Source of the DNA: VXYK01 sp965221585
GTDB lineage: Bacteria; Actinomycetota; Acidimicrobiia; Acidimicrobiales; Aldehydirespiratoraceae
NCBI GenBank assembly: GCA_965221585.1
Contig: OZ244898.1
Span: forward strand, 1,116,001 to 1,180,000
DNA: 64,000 bases
Reading direction: 5' to 3'
Each line of letters begins with the position of its first letter. The first letter of the stretch is position 1. The notes below the pieces were generated by a model. The model ran no database searches, was not told where the DNA came from, and saw nothing but the letters and a program-made list of their open reading frames with translations. Below, in pieces: positions 33,401 to 45,406 of this stretch. The translations under genes were made by a program, and so were the position numbers.

Positions 33401-33967
33401 GTGGCAGAGCGAGAACGGCGAATGGCTGGGCCGCAGTCGAGCGGTGCATTCCAAGCCAGGACGCAAGTGATGTCAGCGTCCGACGTTACTCGAGCGATTC
33501 GTCGAATGGCCCATGAGATCCTCGAACGAAACTCGGGCTGTTCAGATGTCGTGATTGTCGGCCTGCAGACGGGCGGGGTCGGCCTCGCCGAGCGCTTGGT
33601 CGACGACATCAACGAGATTGAAGGGACCGAGGTCCCTTTGGGCAGCCTCGATGCAACCATGCACCGCGACGATTTCGACCTTCGCCCGATCACGTCCGAA
33701 GCGGTCACCGCAATTCCGGTCGACCCGACCGGCAAGATCATCGTGTTGGTGGACGACGTTCTCTACACCGGCCGTACGGTACGAGCGGCGCTCGACGCGA
33801 TTCACAGCTATGGACGGCCAAAGGCGATCCAGCTAGCGGTGATGGTTGATCGGGGCCACCGCGAACTCCCGATCCGTCCCGACTTCGTGGGCAAGAACCT
33901 GCCGACACGCCGAGCCGAAATGGTCGACGTCAACAGTGACGGCGTCGATCTGGGAGAGGTCTCATGA
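33401..33967 (+). CDS. pyrR: Bifunctional pyr operon regulator/uracil phosphoribosyltransferase PyrR
   Basis: 188 residues. Core similarity starts at VMSASDVTRAIRRMAHEILE. The PRPP loop is IIVLVDDVLYTGRTVRAAL, and MVDRGHRELPIRPDFVGKNLPT is the conserved RNA-binding/UPRT region. PyrR senses UMP/UTP and binds the leader hairpin found directly upstream. GTG 33401 is preferred because GGGAG lies 8 bases before it; ATG 33470 is a weaker alternative. Confidence 0.95.
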   Translation: MAERERRMAGPQSSGAFQARTQVMSASDVTRAIRRMAHEILERNSGCSDVVIVGLQTGGVGLAERLVDDINEIEGTEVPLGSLDATMHRDDFDLRPITSEAVTAIPVDPTGKIIVLVDDVLYTGRTVRAALDAIHSYGRPKAIQLAVMVDRGHRELPIRPDFVGKNLPTRRAEMVDVNSDGVDLGEVS

Positions 33968-34914
33968 AAGCACTGAGACATCTGCTGTCGATGGAGGATC
34001 TAGACCGCGACGACATCGAGTACTTGCTGGACCTCACGGAACGATACGTCGAGGTGAGCGAGCGGAAAATCCCGAGGATCCCGGCACTTCGCGGCAAGAC
34101 CGTCGCCTTGGTGTTCTTCGAGGACTCCACGCGCACCCGGGTCAGCTTCGCCACCGCAGCCAGCCGGCTCTCCGCGGACGCGCTGAGTTTCGACGTGGGC
34201 CGCTCCTCGGTCAGCAAAGGCGAGTCCCTACGCGACACCATCGAGACAATCTCCGCAATGGGCATCCACTGCATGGTGCTGAGGCATTTCGGTGCAGGCG
34301 CTCCCTGGCGGGTGCGCGAATGGACCGATGCCTCGATCGTCAACGGAGGCGACGGACGTAACCAGCATCCGACCCAGTCGTTGGCGGACCTGTACACCGC
34401 TCGCCAACACCTCGGTTCTCTGGACGGCAAGCGCATCGCCATTGTGGGTGACATCAAGAATTCGCGGGTCGCGCGTTCCAACGCCATCGGATTCTCGAAA
34501 ATGGGCGCAGAAGTGGTCTTTGTCGCACCGCGCACCCTTCTGCCCGCAAGTCTTGAAGGCTGGCCGGTGCAGTTCACACACAACCTCGATGAGGTGATCG
34601 AGTCGATCGATGTCTGTTACCTGTTGCGAATGCAACTCGAACGTCAGAGAGACGCAGCGGTTCCCTCGCTGAGAGAGTTCCACCACGAGTTCGGGCTGAC
34701 CACGGCACGTGCTGACCGGTTGCGAGACGGCGCTCTGATCATGCATCCCGGCCCGATGAACCGGGATGTCGAGATCTCCGGGGAGGTCGCTGACCGCCCC
34801 AACGCGGTAATCACCGCACAGGTTTCCAACGGCGTCGCCGTGCGGATGGCAGTGCTGTTCGTGCTGATCGGCTCGCGCCTCGACCTCGTCGAAGAACAGA
34901 GCGCGGTCGCATGA
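33964..34914 (+). CDS. pyrB: Aspartate carbamoyltransferase catalytic subunit
   Basis: 316 residues. Carbamoyl phosphate site FFEDSTRTRVSFATAASRL, the 80s-type loop SSVSKGESLRDT, HPTQSLADLYT, and HPGPMNRDVEIS. It makes carbamoyl aspartate. No pyrI regulatory subunit is nearby, as in other actinobacteria. ATG overlaps the pyrR stop; the TGA overlaps pyrC. Confidence 0.97.
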   Translation: MKALRHLLSMEDLDRDDIEYLLDLTERYVEVSERKIPRIPALRGKTVALVFFEDSTRTRVSFATAASRLSADALSFDVGRSSVSKGESLRDTIETISAMGIHCMVLRHFGAGAPWRVREWTDASIVNGGDGRNQHPTQSLADLYTARQHLGSLDGKRIAIVGDIKNSRVARSNAIGFSKMGAEVVFVAPRTLLPASLEGWPVQFTHNLDEVIESIDVCYLLRMQLERQRDAAVPSLREFHHEFGLTTARADRLRDGALIMHPGPMNRDVEISGEVADRPNAVITAQVSNGVAVRMAVLFVLIGSRLDLVEEQSAVA

Positions 34915-36206
34915 GGACCCTGGCGATCCGCGGCGCGACGGTGATCGATGCGCAAGGTTCCCGACGCGCCGATGTGGTGGTCGGTGATGACGGCACGATC
35001 GTTGCGGTCGGTTCGGGACTCACCGCGGAGCGTTCCCTCGACGCCAGTGACTGCGTGATTTCGCCCGGACTCGTCGACCTGCATGTTCATCTCCGCCAAC
35101 CCGGATACGAAGAAGCCGAGACCATAGACACGGGTGCACGGGCCGCGGCACTCGGAGGGTTCACCGCGGTGGTGGCCATGCCCAACACTGAGCCTGCGAT
35201 GGACTGTGTCTCGGTCATCCGCGAAGTGCAGGCGCTCGGTGAAGTGGCGCTATGCGATGTGGTGCCCTCGGCTGCGATCTCGGTTGGTCGCCGCGGCGAA
35301 CTGCTCTCACCCATGGCGGAACTTGTGCGTGCCGGTGTCCGGGTCTTCACCGATGACGGCCGCGGGATTCAGGACGACAGACTGATGCGCACGGCGCTGG
35401 AATATGCGACTTCGCTGCAGCACCTCTGCTCCCAGACCATCGTTCTGGCCCAGCACTGCGAAGTCGAGTCCCTCAGCAGCGGTGGATACATGCATGAGGG
35501 CGAATGGTCGAGTTGGCTCGGTATTCCCGGCCAGCCGTCCGAAGCGGAGGAGTTGATGGTTATGAGAGACATTGCGCTGTGCCGTCTCACCGGGGCGCGT
35601 GTCCATTTCCAGCACATGTCGACTGCCGGATCGATCTCAATGATCCGTGCTGCCAAGGCGTCGGGACTCCCGGTCACGGCCGAGGCTGCAACCCATCACT
35701 TCTCGCTCACCGACGCGTGTTGCGCGAGTTACGATCCGGTCTTCAAGGTTCACCCGCCCTTGCGTACCGAAACGGATGTGGCCGCGGTCAAAGAGGGTCT
35801 CATTGACGGCACAATCGATGCCATCGCCACAGACCATGCACCCCACGCTCCCAAGTCCAAACAGCAGACGTTCGCTGATGCTCCCCCGGGCATGCTCGGG
35901 TTGGAGACCGCCTTCGCGGTCGCCAACACGTATCTCGACATGCCTCTCGAGTCCCTCCTCGCGGCGATGTCGTGGAAGCCGGCGTCCATTGCCGGACTGA
36001 CCGCCGACCACGGTGGACTCATCAAGGAAGGTTGCCCCGCAAACCTCGCGGTGATCGATCCGAACCTCGCGTGGACAGTCTCGGCAGCAGAGATGGCGAG
36101 TCGCAGTTCCAACACGCCCTATGACGGAATGGCGCTCCGCGGAAGAGTGCGCCACACCATCTACAAAGGAGAGGCCGTGGTGGTCGACGGCGAAGCGCAG
36201 CGATGA
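34911..36206 (+). CDS. pyrC: Dihydroorotase
   Basis: 431-residue amidohydrolase of the type I (longer) dihydroorotase class. Metal motif PGLVDLHVHLRQPGYE, the loop VAMPNTEPAMD, VHFQHMST, the catalytic Asp in IATDHAPHA, and PPGMLGLET near the end. It closes carbamoyl aspartate to dihydroorotate. Overlaps pyrB and carA by 4 bases each. Confidence 0.97.
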   Translation: MRTLAIRGATVIDAQGSRRADVVVGDDGTIVAVGSGLTAERSLDASDCVISPGLVDLHVHLRQPGYEEAETIDTGARAAALGGFTAVVAMPNTEPAMDCVSVIREVQALGEVALCDVVPSAAISVGRRGELLSPMAELVRAGVRVFTDDGRGIQDDRLMRTALEYATSLQHLCSQTIVLAQHCEVESLSSGGYMHEGEWSSWLGIPGQPSEAEELMVMRDIALCRLTGARVHFQHMSTAGSISMIRAAKASGLPVTAEAATHHFSLTDACCASYDPVFKVHPPLRTETDVAAVKEGLIDGTIDAIATDHAPHAPKSKQQTFADAPPGMLGLETAFAVANTYLDMPLESLLAAMSWKPASIAGLTADHGGLIKEGCPANLAVIDPNLAWTVSAAEMASRSSNTPYDGMALRGRVRHTIYKGEAVVVDGEAQR

Positions 36207-37302
36207 GCGATTCCCGGCCGATTCGCCCTTATCGGCTGGTATTGGCGGACGGGGAAGTGTTCGAAGGCGAGGGTATCGGCGCTGATCCGAACGACGGTAT
36301 CGCCTCGGGCGAGGTTGTGTTCAACACGGTTCTGTCCGGCTACCAGGAGGTGATCACCGATCCTTCCTATGCCGGGCAGATCATCACTTTCACCTACCCG
36401 CACATCGGCAACTATGGAGTCAACGCCACGGACGAAGAGGCTCGCAGGCCGTTCTGTAGGGGTGTCATCATCCGCGATCTGGCCAGTCGCCACAGCAACT
36501 GGCGTTCGGAGGGTGATCTCGACTCGTTTCTTCGAACCCACAACGTCGCCGGCATCGCTGGTGTGGACACCCGTCGGCTCACCCGCCATATCCGAGACTT
36601 CGGGGCGATGCCCGGCGCGTTCGGCGAAGCAGAGGTATCAGAACTTCATGCCGCGGCGACCACTGACCCGACAACGAGTGGGGTCGATCTTGTGGGGGTC
36701 GTATCCACAAACAAGCCCTACACGGTCGGGAGTGCGCAGCGCAGGGTTGTGGCCTACGACCTGGGCATCAAGTCGACGATGCTGCGCCAGCTGTCGGCCA
36801 TTGCGACGGTAACGGTCGTGCCCGCCGACACGCCCGCTGCAGACGTGCTCGCCGAGGCCCCCGACGGGGTCTTCCTGTCCAACGGTCCGGGAGATCCGCA
36901 GATGGCCGGTTCGATTGTCGACGAGCTTCCGAAACTGATCGGTCGTCTGCCGATCTTCGGGATCTGCCTCGGGCACCAGGTCCTGTCATTGGCCCTCGGC
37001 GGCAGCACCTTCAAGATGAAGTTCGGCCACCACGGCGGCAACGTTCCGGTCAAGGACCTCCGTACCGGCAAAGTCGAGATCACCAGCCAGAACCACAACT
37101 TCGCGGTGGAGATCGGCTCGGTTCCAGACGTCACCGAGACGCACGTGTGTCTCAACGACGGCTCTCTCGAGGGGATGTTCCACAACGATCTGCCGGTGTT
37201 CAGCGTTCAATACCACCCCGAAGCCGGGCCGGGTCCCCACGACAGCCGCTACCTGTTCGAGGATTTTGAGCGGCTCATGGACACGACAGGTTCGGTTGCA
37301 TA

Positions 37303-37303
<1 letters not shown>
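36203..37303 (+). CDS. carA: Carbamoyl-phosphate synthase small (glutaminase) subunit
   Basis: 366 residues. N-terminal CarA domain (LVLADGEVFEGEGIG, NTVLSGYQEVITDPSYAGQI) and a C-terminal class I glutaminase with Cys in GICLGHQVLSLALGG and His/Glu in VQYHPEAGPGPHDS. It provides ammonia to CarB. The stop TAG shares a base with the GTG of carB. Confidence 0.97.
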
Positions 37304-40641
<3,338 letters not shown>

Positions 40642-40659
40642 AGCCGAGGTTTTGGAGCG

Positions 40660-41574
40660 ATGACCGACCTCACGACCTCGGTGGGCTCGGTGAGTCTCAA
40701 GGCGCCGGTGTTGACCGCCTCGGGAACGGTCGGTCACGGCGCGGAGTTCGCGCGTTACCTGCGTCCCAGCGAACTCGGTGCAATAGTCGTCAAGTCGATG
40801 AAGGCAACGCCCTTTCAGGGCAATCCCGCCCCGCGGGTCCACCCGACGCCCGCCGGGATGATCAACAGCGTCGGACTCCAGGGACCCGGAGTTTCGCACT
40901 GGCTTGAACATGAACTGCCGGATCTGCAGACCTCAGGCGCAGCGGTCGTTGCCAGCATCTGGGGGAACACCGTCGACGAGTACCGTCAGGCAGCCGAGGC
41001 GCTGTCGGCGGCGCCTTCGTGTGTGGTCGCGGTGGAAGTCAACGTGTCGTGTCCCAATCTTGAGGACCGCAGCCGCATGTTCTCCCACAGTGCCCAGGCA
41101 ACAGCTGACGCTATCGAGGTCACCAGCCGATGCGGTCGACCCCGTTGGGCGAAACTCAGTCCCAACGCCCCGGACATCGCTGAGGTCGCCGCGGCCGCGC
41201 ACAGTGCCGGGGCTGAGGCCGTCGTGTTGACAAACACCCTGCTGGCGATGGTGATAGATCCCAAGACCCGCCGGCCCGTGCTGGGAGCGAAGCGAGGAGG
41301 CCTCTCGGGAGAAGCGATGAGGCCCGTGGCAGTGAGGGCGGTATTCGACGTGCACGAGGCGATTCCGACTCTACCGATCGTCGGTGTCGGTGGAGTTGCC
41401 AGCGGGGTCGACGTTGTCGAGTTCCTGCTGGCCGGTGCCTCGGCGGTAGAGGTGGGCACCGCCACGTTCGCTGATCCACGGGCACCCCGTCGGATCCTCG
41501 ACGAGTTCAAAAAGTGGTGCGAACGTCACGATGTCAGGCAACTCTCCGAACTCATCGGAGCGGCACACGACTAA
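40660..41574 (+). CDS. pyrD: Dihydroorotate dehydrogenase, class 1B type
   Basis: 304 residues. FMN-dependent barrel starting LKAPVLTASGTVGHG, then GAIVVKSMKATPFQGNP, TPAGMINSVGLQGPG, the catalytic Cys in EVNVSCPNLED, and the FMN phosphate site VGVGGVASGVDVVEFLLAGA. The cysteine base and the LASGTFG-like start fit class 1B, which normally works with the PyrK iron-sulfur flavoprotein. No pyrK or pyrF adjoins it here, which is unusual. RBS TTGGAGCG precedes the ATG. Confidence 0.93.
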   Translation: MTDLTTSVGSVSLKAPVLTASGTVGHGAEFARYLRPSELGAIVVKSMKATPFQGNPAPRVHPTPAGMINSVGLQGPGVSHWLEHELPDLQTSGAAVVASIWGNTVDEYRQAAEALSAAPSCVVAVEVNVSCPNLEDRSRMFSHSAQATADAIEVTSRCGRPRWAKLSPNAPDIAEVAAAAHSAGAEAVVLTNTLLAMVIDPKTRRPVLGAKRGGLSGEAMRPVAVRAVFDVHEAIPTLPIVGVGGVASGVDVVEFLLAGASAVEVGTATFADPRAPRRILDEFKKWCERHDVRQLSELIGAAHD

Positions 41575-41590
41575 CTATCGACGCATATAA

Positions 41591-41619
41591 TTGCCTTCGT
41601 TTCTTTCGGCCTCTAGTGT
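41591..41619 (+). promoter_or_regulatory. Promoter of mihF (leaderless)
   Basis: TTGCCT (41591-41596) and TAGTGT (41614-41619) are separated by 17 bases, and the ATG lies 13 bases after the start of the -10 box. The region just before (ACGCATATAATTG) is unusually AT-rich for this genome. It is the clearest full promoter in the window. Confidence 0.65.
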
Positions 41620-41626
41620 TTCTGTC

Positions 41627-41941
41627 ATGTCTAACCCTCCAAAGTTGTCAGACGAAGCGCGAGCCGCAGCACTTGCAAAGGCAACCGAAGCGCGAAAGGC
41701 CCGTAGAGAGCTCAAGCAGTTGTTGAAGATGCGATCTTTGACACTCGCTGAGGTTCTTGAGAAAGCTGACACCGACGAAATCGTCGCAAAGACGAAGACG
41801 TTGGCTGTGATCGAGTCGCTTCCCGGGGTAGGGAAGGTCAAGGCCCGGCGTGCCATGGAAGACATCGGTATCGCTGAGAACCGGCGTCTTCGGGGTCTCG
41901 GCCAGAAACAAAGAGCTGAACTTCTGGAAAGGTTCGGCTGA
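41627..41941 (+). CDS. mihF: Actinobacterial integration host factor
   Basis: 104 residues, Ala/Lys/Arg-rich. An N-terminal helix rich in charge (LSDEARAAALAKATEARKARRELKQLL) is followed by the helix-two-turn-helix DNA-binding part IESLPGVGKVKARRAMEDIGIAENRRLRGLG. This nucleoid protein was named mIHF in mycobacteria and sIHF in Streptomyces, and it lies before gmk as expected. The ATG at 41627 is chosen; the upstream frame extension has no support. Confidence 0.94.
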   Translation: MSNPPKLSDEARAAALAKATEARKARRELKQLLKMRSLTLAEVLEKADTDEIVAKTKTLAVIESLPGVGKVKARRAMEDIGIAENRRLRGLGQKQRAELLERFG

Positions 41942-41973
41942 CCAGATCCTGCGATGAGGCTGGCTGATCGACG

Positions 41974-42531
41974 GTGATAGCGGCCTCAGACCAGTTGGTT
42001 GTCGTCATCTCCGGCCCCGGCGGGGTTGGAAAGGGCACGCTGGTGGCCCGTCTGTTGGACCGGGACCACAGGCTCTGGCTCTCGCGTAGCTGGACGACCC
42101 GCGCCCGTCGCCCCGGTGAGTCGATGGAGGCATACCACTTCACGAACAGGGAGTTCTTCGACCGGCACATCGAGGCGGGCGGATTCCTCGAGTGGGTGGA
42201 CTTCCTTGACTACCGCCAGGGCACACCGGTGGTGCAGCCGCCTCCGGGTCATGATCTGGTCTATGAGATCGATGTCTACGGAGCGAAACAGATCCGCGAG
42301 CACTTTCCCGACGCGCTGTTGGTTTTCGTAGACGCCCCTTCCCGGGAAGCCCAGCAGGCTCGCCTGGCAGGCCGCGGCGACCCCCCGGACAAGGTTGAAG
42401 CCCGCTTGGCCTGTGCCGACACCGAGTTGGCCACAGCGAGGGAACTCGGAGCGAAGATATTGATCAACGACGACCTCGACCGGGCGCTCGAAGAGTTGGA
42501 GGCCTTGATTCGCGAGCGTCGCGGGAGCTAG
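41974..42531 (+). CDS. gmk: Guanylate kinase
   Basis: 185 residues. P-loop SGPGGVGKGTLVARLL, the GMP site SRSWTTRARRPGE, YHFTNREFF and GGFLEWVDF, then RQGTPVV in place of the usual YGTP, and LVYEIDVYGAKQIR. It makes GDP from GMP. A seven-codon frame (ATG 41954) ends in the GTGA that contains the gmk start, so some reinitiation is possible. GAGGCTGG is a distant RBS candidate. Confidence 0.93.
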   Translation: MIAASDQLVVVISGPGGVGKGTLVARLLDRDHRLWLSRSWTTRARRPGESMEAYHFTNREFFDRHIEAGGFLEWVDFLDYRQGTPVVQPPPGHDLVYEIDVYGAKQIREHFPDALLVFVDAPSREAQQARLAGRGDPPDKVEARLACADTELATARELGAKILINDDLDRALEELEALIRERRGS

Positions 42532-42540
42532 TGCCGCTGC

Positions 42541-42546
42541 TACGCT
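42541..42546 (+). promoter_or_regulatory. Candidate -10 element for rpoZ
   Basis: TACGCT starts 9 bases after the gmk stop. A transcript from about 42553 would have a leader of roughly 70 bases containing a tandem 16-base repeat and the GAGAGAAGG ribosome binding site. Confidence 0.45.
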
Positions 42547-42556
42547 TGGAGGTCGG

Positions 42557-42588
42557 TTGAACGCTGTGTTCGTTGAATACTGTGTTCA
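42557..42588 (+). repeat. Tandem 16-base repeat in the rpoZ leader
   Basis: TTGAACGCTGTGTTCG is directly followed by TTGAATACTGTGTTCA; 13 of 16 positions agree. Each unit has the half-palindrome GAA(C/T)-N5-GTTC. It lies between the -10 candidate and the RBS of rpoZ. Confidence 0.7.
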
Positions 42589-42624
42589 GCAACGCGGTTC
42601 GTCAACACCCCGAGAGAAGGCGCA

Positions 42625-42939
42625 ATGGCCCACGGCTACGACACAATGATGAATCCTTCGATTGAGGGTCTCCTCGACGATGTCGGCTCCAAGTTTCGAC
42701 TCGTCACACTCTCGGCGATGCGGAGCCGCGAGATCACCAACTATGTGGGGCAACTCGGCCGAGGCATGGGCGCGTCGATTCCTCCCCAGGTTGCATCCAC
42801 AGCCAGCAAGCCGTTGTCGATCGCCTTCGAGGAGATCGCCGCGGACAAGATCATGGCCGTGGATGTCGACCCCGAAGCCGAAGCCCAAGCAGAAGCGGAA
42901 GCCGAAGGTGGAGCCGCTGCGGACTTTGTGGGTGCCTGA
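42625..42939 (+). CDS. rpoZ: DNA-directed RNA polymerase omega subunit
   Basis: 104 residues. MMNPSIEGLLDDVGSKFRLVTLSAMRSREITNYV carries the omega signature, and KPLSIAFEEIAADKI closes the conserved part. The tail is an acidic Ala/Glu run. Omega helps assemble the beta' subunit. Position after gmk is conserved. RBS GAGAGAAGG is 4 bases before the ATG. Confidence 0.94.
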   Translation: MAHGYDTMMNPSIEGLLDDVGSKFRLVTLSAMRSREITNYVGQLGRGMGASIPPQVASTASKPLSIAFEEIAADKIMAVDVDPEAEAQAEAEAEGGAAADFVGA

Positions 42940-42966
42940 CCCGAGCTTCAGGCGAGTGTCCGGCAA

Positions 42967-44199
42967 ATGACCACGCTCTCGGGTCGACGCATCGTTCTTG
43001 GTGTGACCGGCGGAATCGCCGCCTACAAGGCCGTCGAGATATGTCGTCGTCTGGTTGACGCTGGAGCGCATGTCACGCCGGTGCTGACCGCAGGCGCCCT
43101 CAAGATGGTCGGTGAGGCAACGTTCTCGGCATTGGCCAGCGAACCGGCACGTACTTCGCTGTTCAACGATCCGGTAAGCCCGATTCCACATACCGTCATG
43201 GGACAGAATGCCGACCTGATACTTGTGGCGCCGGCCACCGCCAGGGTCATTTCCGATATCCGCACCGGACGCTCGGCTGATCTGCTGACAGCCACGATCC
43301 TTGCCACCCGGGCACCACTGATGATCTGCCCGGCGATGCACACCGAAATGTGGGAGCAGGTGTCTGTACAGGAGAATCTCGAGGTCCTGCGCGGCCGAGG
43401 GGTGCATGTCGTCGACCCTGCCAGCGGACGCCTCGCGGGAGGCGACATCGGCATCGGACGACTCGCCGAGCCGACCACAATCGTGGCTGCTGTAGAGGGT
43501 CTTTGGGCTCCGACAGAACCTGGCGGCACGAATGATCTCGGCGGGAGGCGGGTGCTCGTCACGGCCGGCGGGACTCGCGAGCCCATTGATGCAGTCCGCT
43601 TTGTGGGCAATCGGTCCTCGGGCAGACAGGGCCATGCTCTAGCCCGGAACGCGGCGGAGCGAGGTGCGGAAGTCGTGTTGGTGACAACCAACCCGGCAAG
43701 CGCCCCCAACGGTGTTCGCATTGTGGAAGTGTCCACGGCCGAGGAGATGCATCGAGCGTGCAGTGCTGAGGCACCCCTGGCCGACATCGTGGTGATGGCA
43801 GCCGCGGTCGCCGATTTCCGCCCGCACCGACCAGCGGATCGCAAGCTCAAGAAGGACGAGGGGATCCTCAGCGTCGAGTTCGAGCCCACGGCCGACATCC
43901 TTGCTTGCCTGGGCGCCGCCAAACCTGATGGCCAGGTCCTGGTTGGATTCGCCGCAGAGACCGACGATGTCGAACCCAACGCGGCGGCCAAGCTCGACAA
44001 GAAGAACCTCGACATAATCGTGGCCAACGACGTGTCCAAACCCGGCGCGGGATTCGAGCATGAAACCAATGAGGTTGTCGTGCTGCGGGCCGATGGAGGG
44101 CGGCAGCACCTGCCGCTGTGCAGTAAAGGCGAAGTGGCCAGTTTCGTGCTCGACGCCGCAGTTGAAACCCTTAACCGATTCGACAAGGAGCAAGAGTGA
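42967..44199 (+). CDS. coaBC: Bifunctional phosphopantothenoylcysteine decarboxylase/synthetase
   Basis: 410 residues. CoaC half: LGVTGGIAAYKAVEICRRLV (FMN site), then PAMHTEMWEQ. CoaB half: VLVTAGGTREPIDAVRFVGNRSSG, MAAAVADFRP, the Lys pair in DRKLKKDEG, and IVANDVSKPGAGFEHETNEV. Two steps of coenzyme A synthesis in one chain. The stop overlaps the metK GTG (GTGA). Confidence 0.95.
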   Translation: MTTLSGRRIVLGVTGGIAAYKAVEICRRLVDAGAHVTPVLTAGALKMVGEATFSALASEPARTSLFNDPVSPIPHTVMGQNADLILVAPATARVISDIRTGRSADLLTATILATRAPLMICPAMHTEMWEQVSVQENLEVLRGRGVHVVDPASGRLAGGDIGIGRLAEPTTIVAAVEGLWAPTEPGGTNDLGGRRVLVTAGGTREPIDAVRFVGNRSSGRQGHALARNAAERGAEVVLVTTNPASAPNGVRIVEVSTAEEMHRACSAEAPLADIVVMAAAVADFRPHRPADRKLKKDEGILSVEFEPTADILACLGAAKPDGQVLVGFAAETDDVEPNAAAKLDKKNLDIIVANDVSKPGAGFEHETNEVVVLRADGGRQHLPLCSKGEVASFVLDAAVETLNRFDKEQE

Positions 44200-45398
44200 C
44201 CCGTTGGACCTTCACCTCTGAAAGCGTTACCGAGGGCCATCCCGACAAGATGGCAGACCAGATCTCGGACTCGATCCTCGATGCCATGCTGGCGAAGGAC
44301 GAGATGAGTCGCGTGGCCTGCGAGACCATGGTTACCACCGGGTTGGCCATAGTCGCCGGTGAGATCACCACGGACGCCTATGTGGACATTGCCGGCACGG
44401 CACGCGAGACGATCAAGGAGATCGGCTACGACCGCGAGGCCTTCGGCTATGACGGCAACACCTGTGGGGTGATGGTCGCGATCGACGAACAGTCGGCGGA
44501 CATCGACTTGGGTCTGGCCGCGTCCGAGGAGGTCCGTTCGGGAATTGCAGGGGAGAAGGACGAACTCGACATGCAGGGCGCCGGTGATCAGGGGATGATG
44601 TTCGGCTACGCCTGCGACGAGACCACCGAATTGATGCCGCTGCCCATCCACCTCGCCCATCGGATGGCCGAACGCCTCGCCGAGGTCCGCAAGGCCGGCA
44701 CGATTCCCTATCTCCGCCCGGACGGCAAGACCCAGGTGACTTTCGAGTATGAGGGCAGCAGACCTGTTCGGCTCAAGACCGTCCTGGTCTCCACTCAGCA
44801 CAGCGACGGCATCGACCGCGACTCGATGATCCGACCCGATCTGATCGAGCACGTCATTGCTCCGGTCATCCCAGCGGAGTTCGCCGACGACGACTACGAC
44901 GTCTACGTCAACCCGACGGGTCGTTTCGTGATCGGTGGCCCGGTGGGCGACTGTGGGCTCACCGGACGCAAGATCATCGTCGACACGTACGGCGGGATGG
45001 CTCGCCATGGCGGTGGTGCGTTCTCAGGCAAGGATCCTTCGAAGGTCGACCGTTCCGCCGCCTACGCGGCCCGCTGGGTGGCGAAGAACCTGGTAGCCGC
45101 CGGCGCGGCCGGCCGCTGCGAGGTTCAGGTCGCCTATGCCATCGGCATGGCTCGCCCCGTCTCGGTCCTGATCGACACCTTCGGCACCGAGATAGTCGAG
45201 AAGGCTGCCATCGACGCAGCTATCGACGACATATTCGACCTCCGGCCGGCCGCGATAATCCGTGATTTAGACCTCCGTCGTCCGATCTACCGCAAGACCG
45301 CCGCCTACGGGCACTTCGGTCGGTCGAGCGACAATGGCCTGTTCCCCTGGGAGAAGACGAACCGGGTCGACGATCTCGTCTCGGCATTGGGACTCTGA
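44196..45398 (+). CDS. metK: S-adenosylmethionine synthetase
   Basis: 400 residues. SESVTEGHPDKMADQISD at the start, the signature GAGDQGMMFGYACDET, and the P-loop-like GGGAFSGKDPSKVDRSAAY. It makes SAM from methionine and ATP. The only start consistent with homology is GTG 44196. No SAM riboswitch is possible because the start lies inside coaBC. RarA, rel, QueA and the window's methyltransferases depend on different metabolites, but QueA and the methyltransferases draw on its product. Confidence 0.97.
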   Translation: MTRWTFTSESVTEGHPDKMADQISDSILDAMLAKDEMSRVACETMVTTGLAIVAGEITTDAYVDIAGTARETIKEIGYDREAFGYDGNTCGVMVAIDEQSADIDLGLAASEEVRSGIAGEKDELDMQGAGDQGMMFGYACDETTELMPLPIHLAHRMAERLAEVRKAGTIPYLRPDGKTQVTFEYEGSRPVRLKTVLVSTQHSDGIDRDSMIRPDLIEHVIAPVIPAEFADDDYDVYVNPTGRFVIGGPVGDCGLTGRKIIVDTYGGMARHGGGAFSGKDPSKVDRSAAYAARWVAKNLVAAGAAGRCEVQVAYAIGMARPVSVLIDTFGTEIVEKAAIDAAIDDIFDLRPAAIIRDLDLRRPIYRKTAAYGHFGRSSDNGLFPWEKTNRVDDLVSALGL

Positions 45399-45406
45399 GG
45401 ATCCGC

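Noticed and set aside
42557..42572. LexA/SOS box in the rpoZ leader (GAAC...GTTC)
   Set aside because: The half-sites are separated by 5 bases instead of the 4 of actinobacterial SOS boxes, and rpoZ is not a damage gene.
44150..44200. SAM riboswitch before metK
   Set aside because: metK begins inside the end of coaBC, so no leader exists.
43023..45008. 661-codon minus-strand frame opposite coaBC and metK
   Set aside because: Long antisense frames are a by-product of high GC. Both plus-strand genes have full, conserved motifs, and the antisense product resembles nothing.
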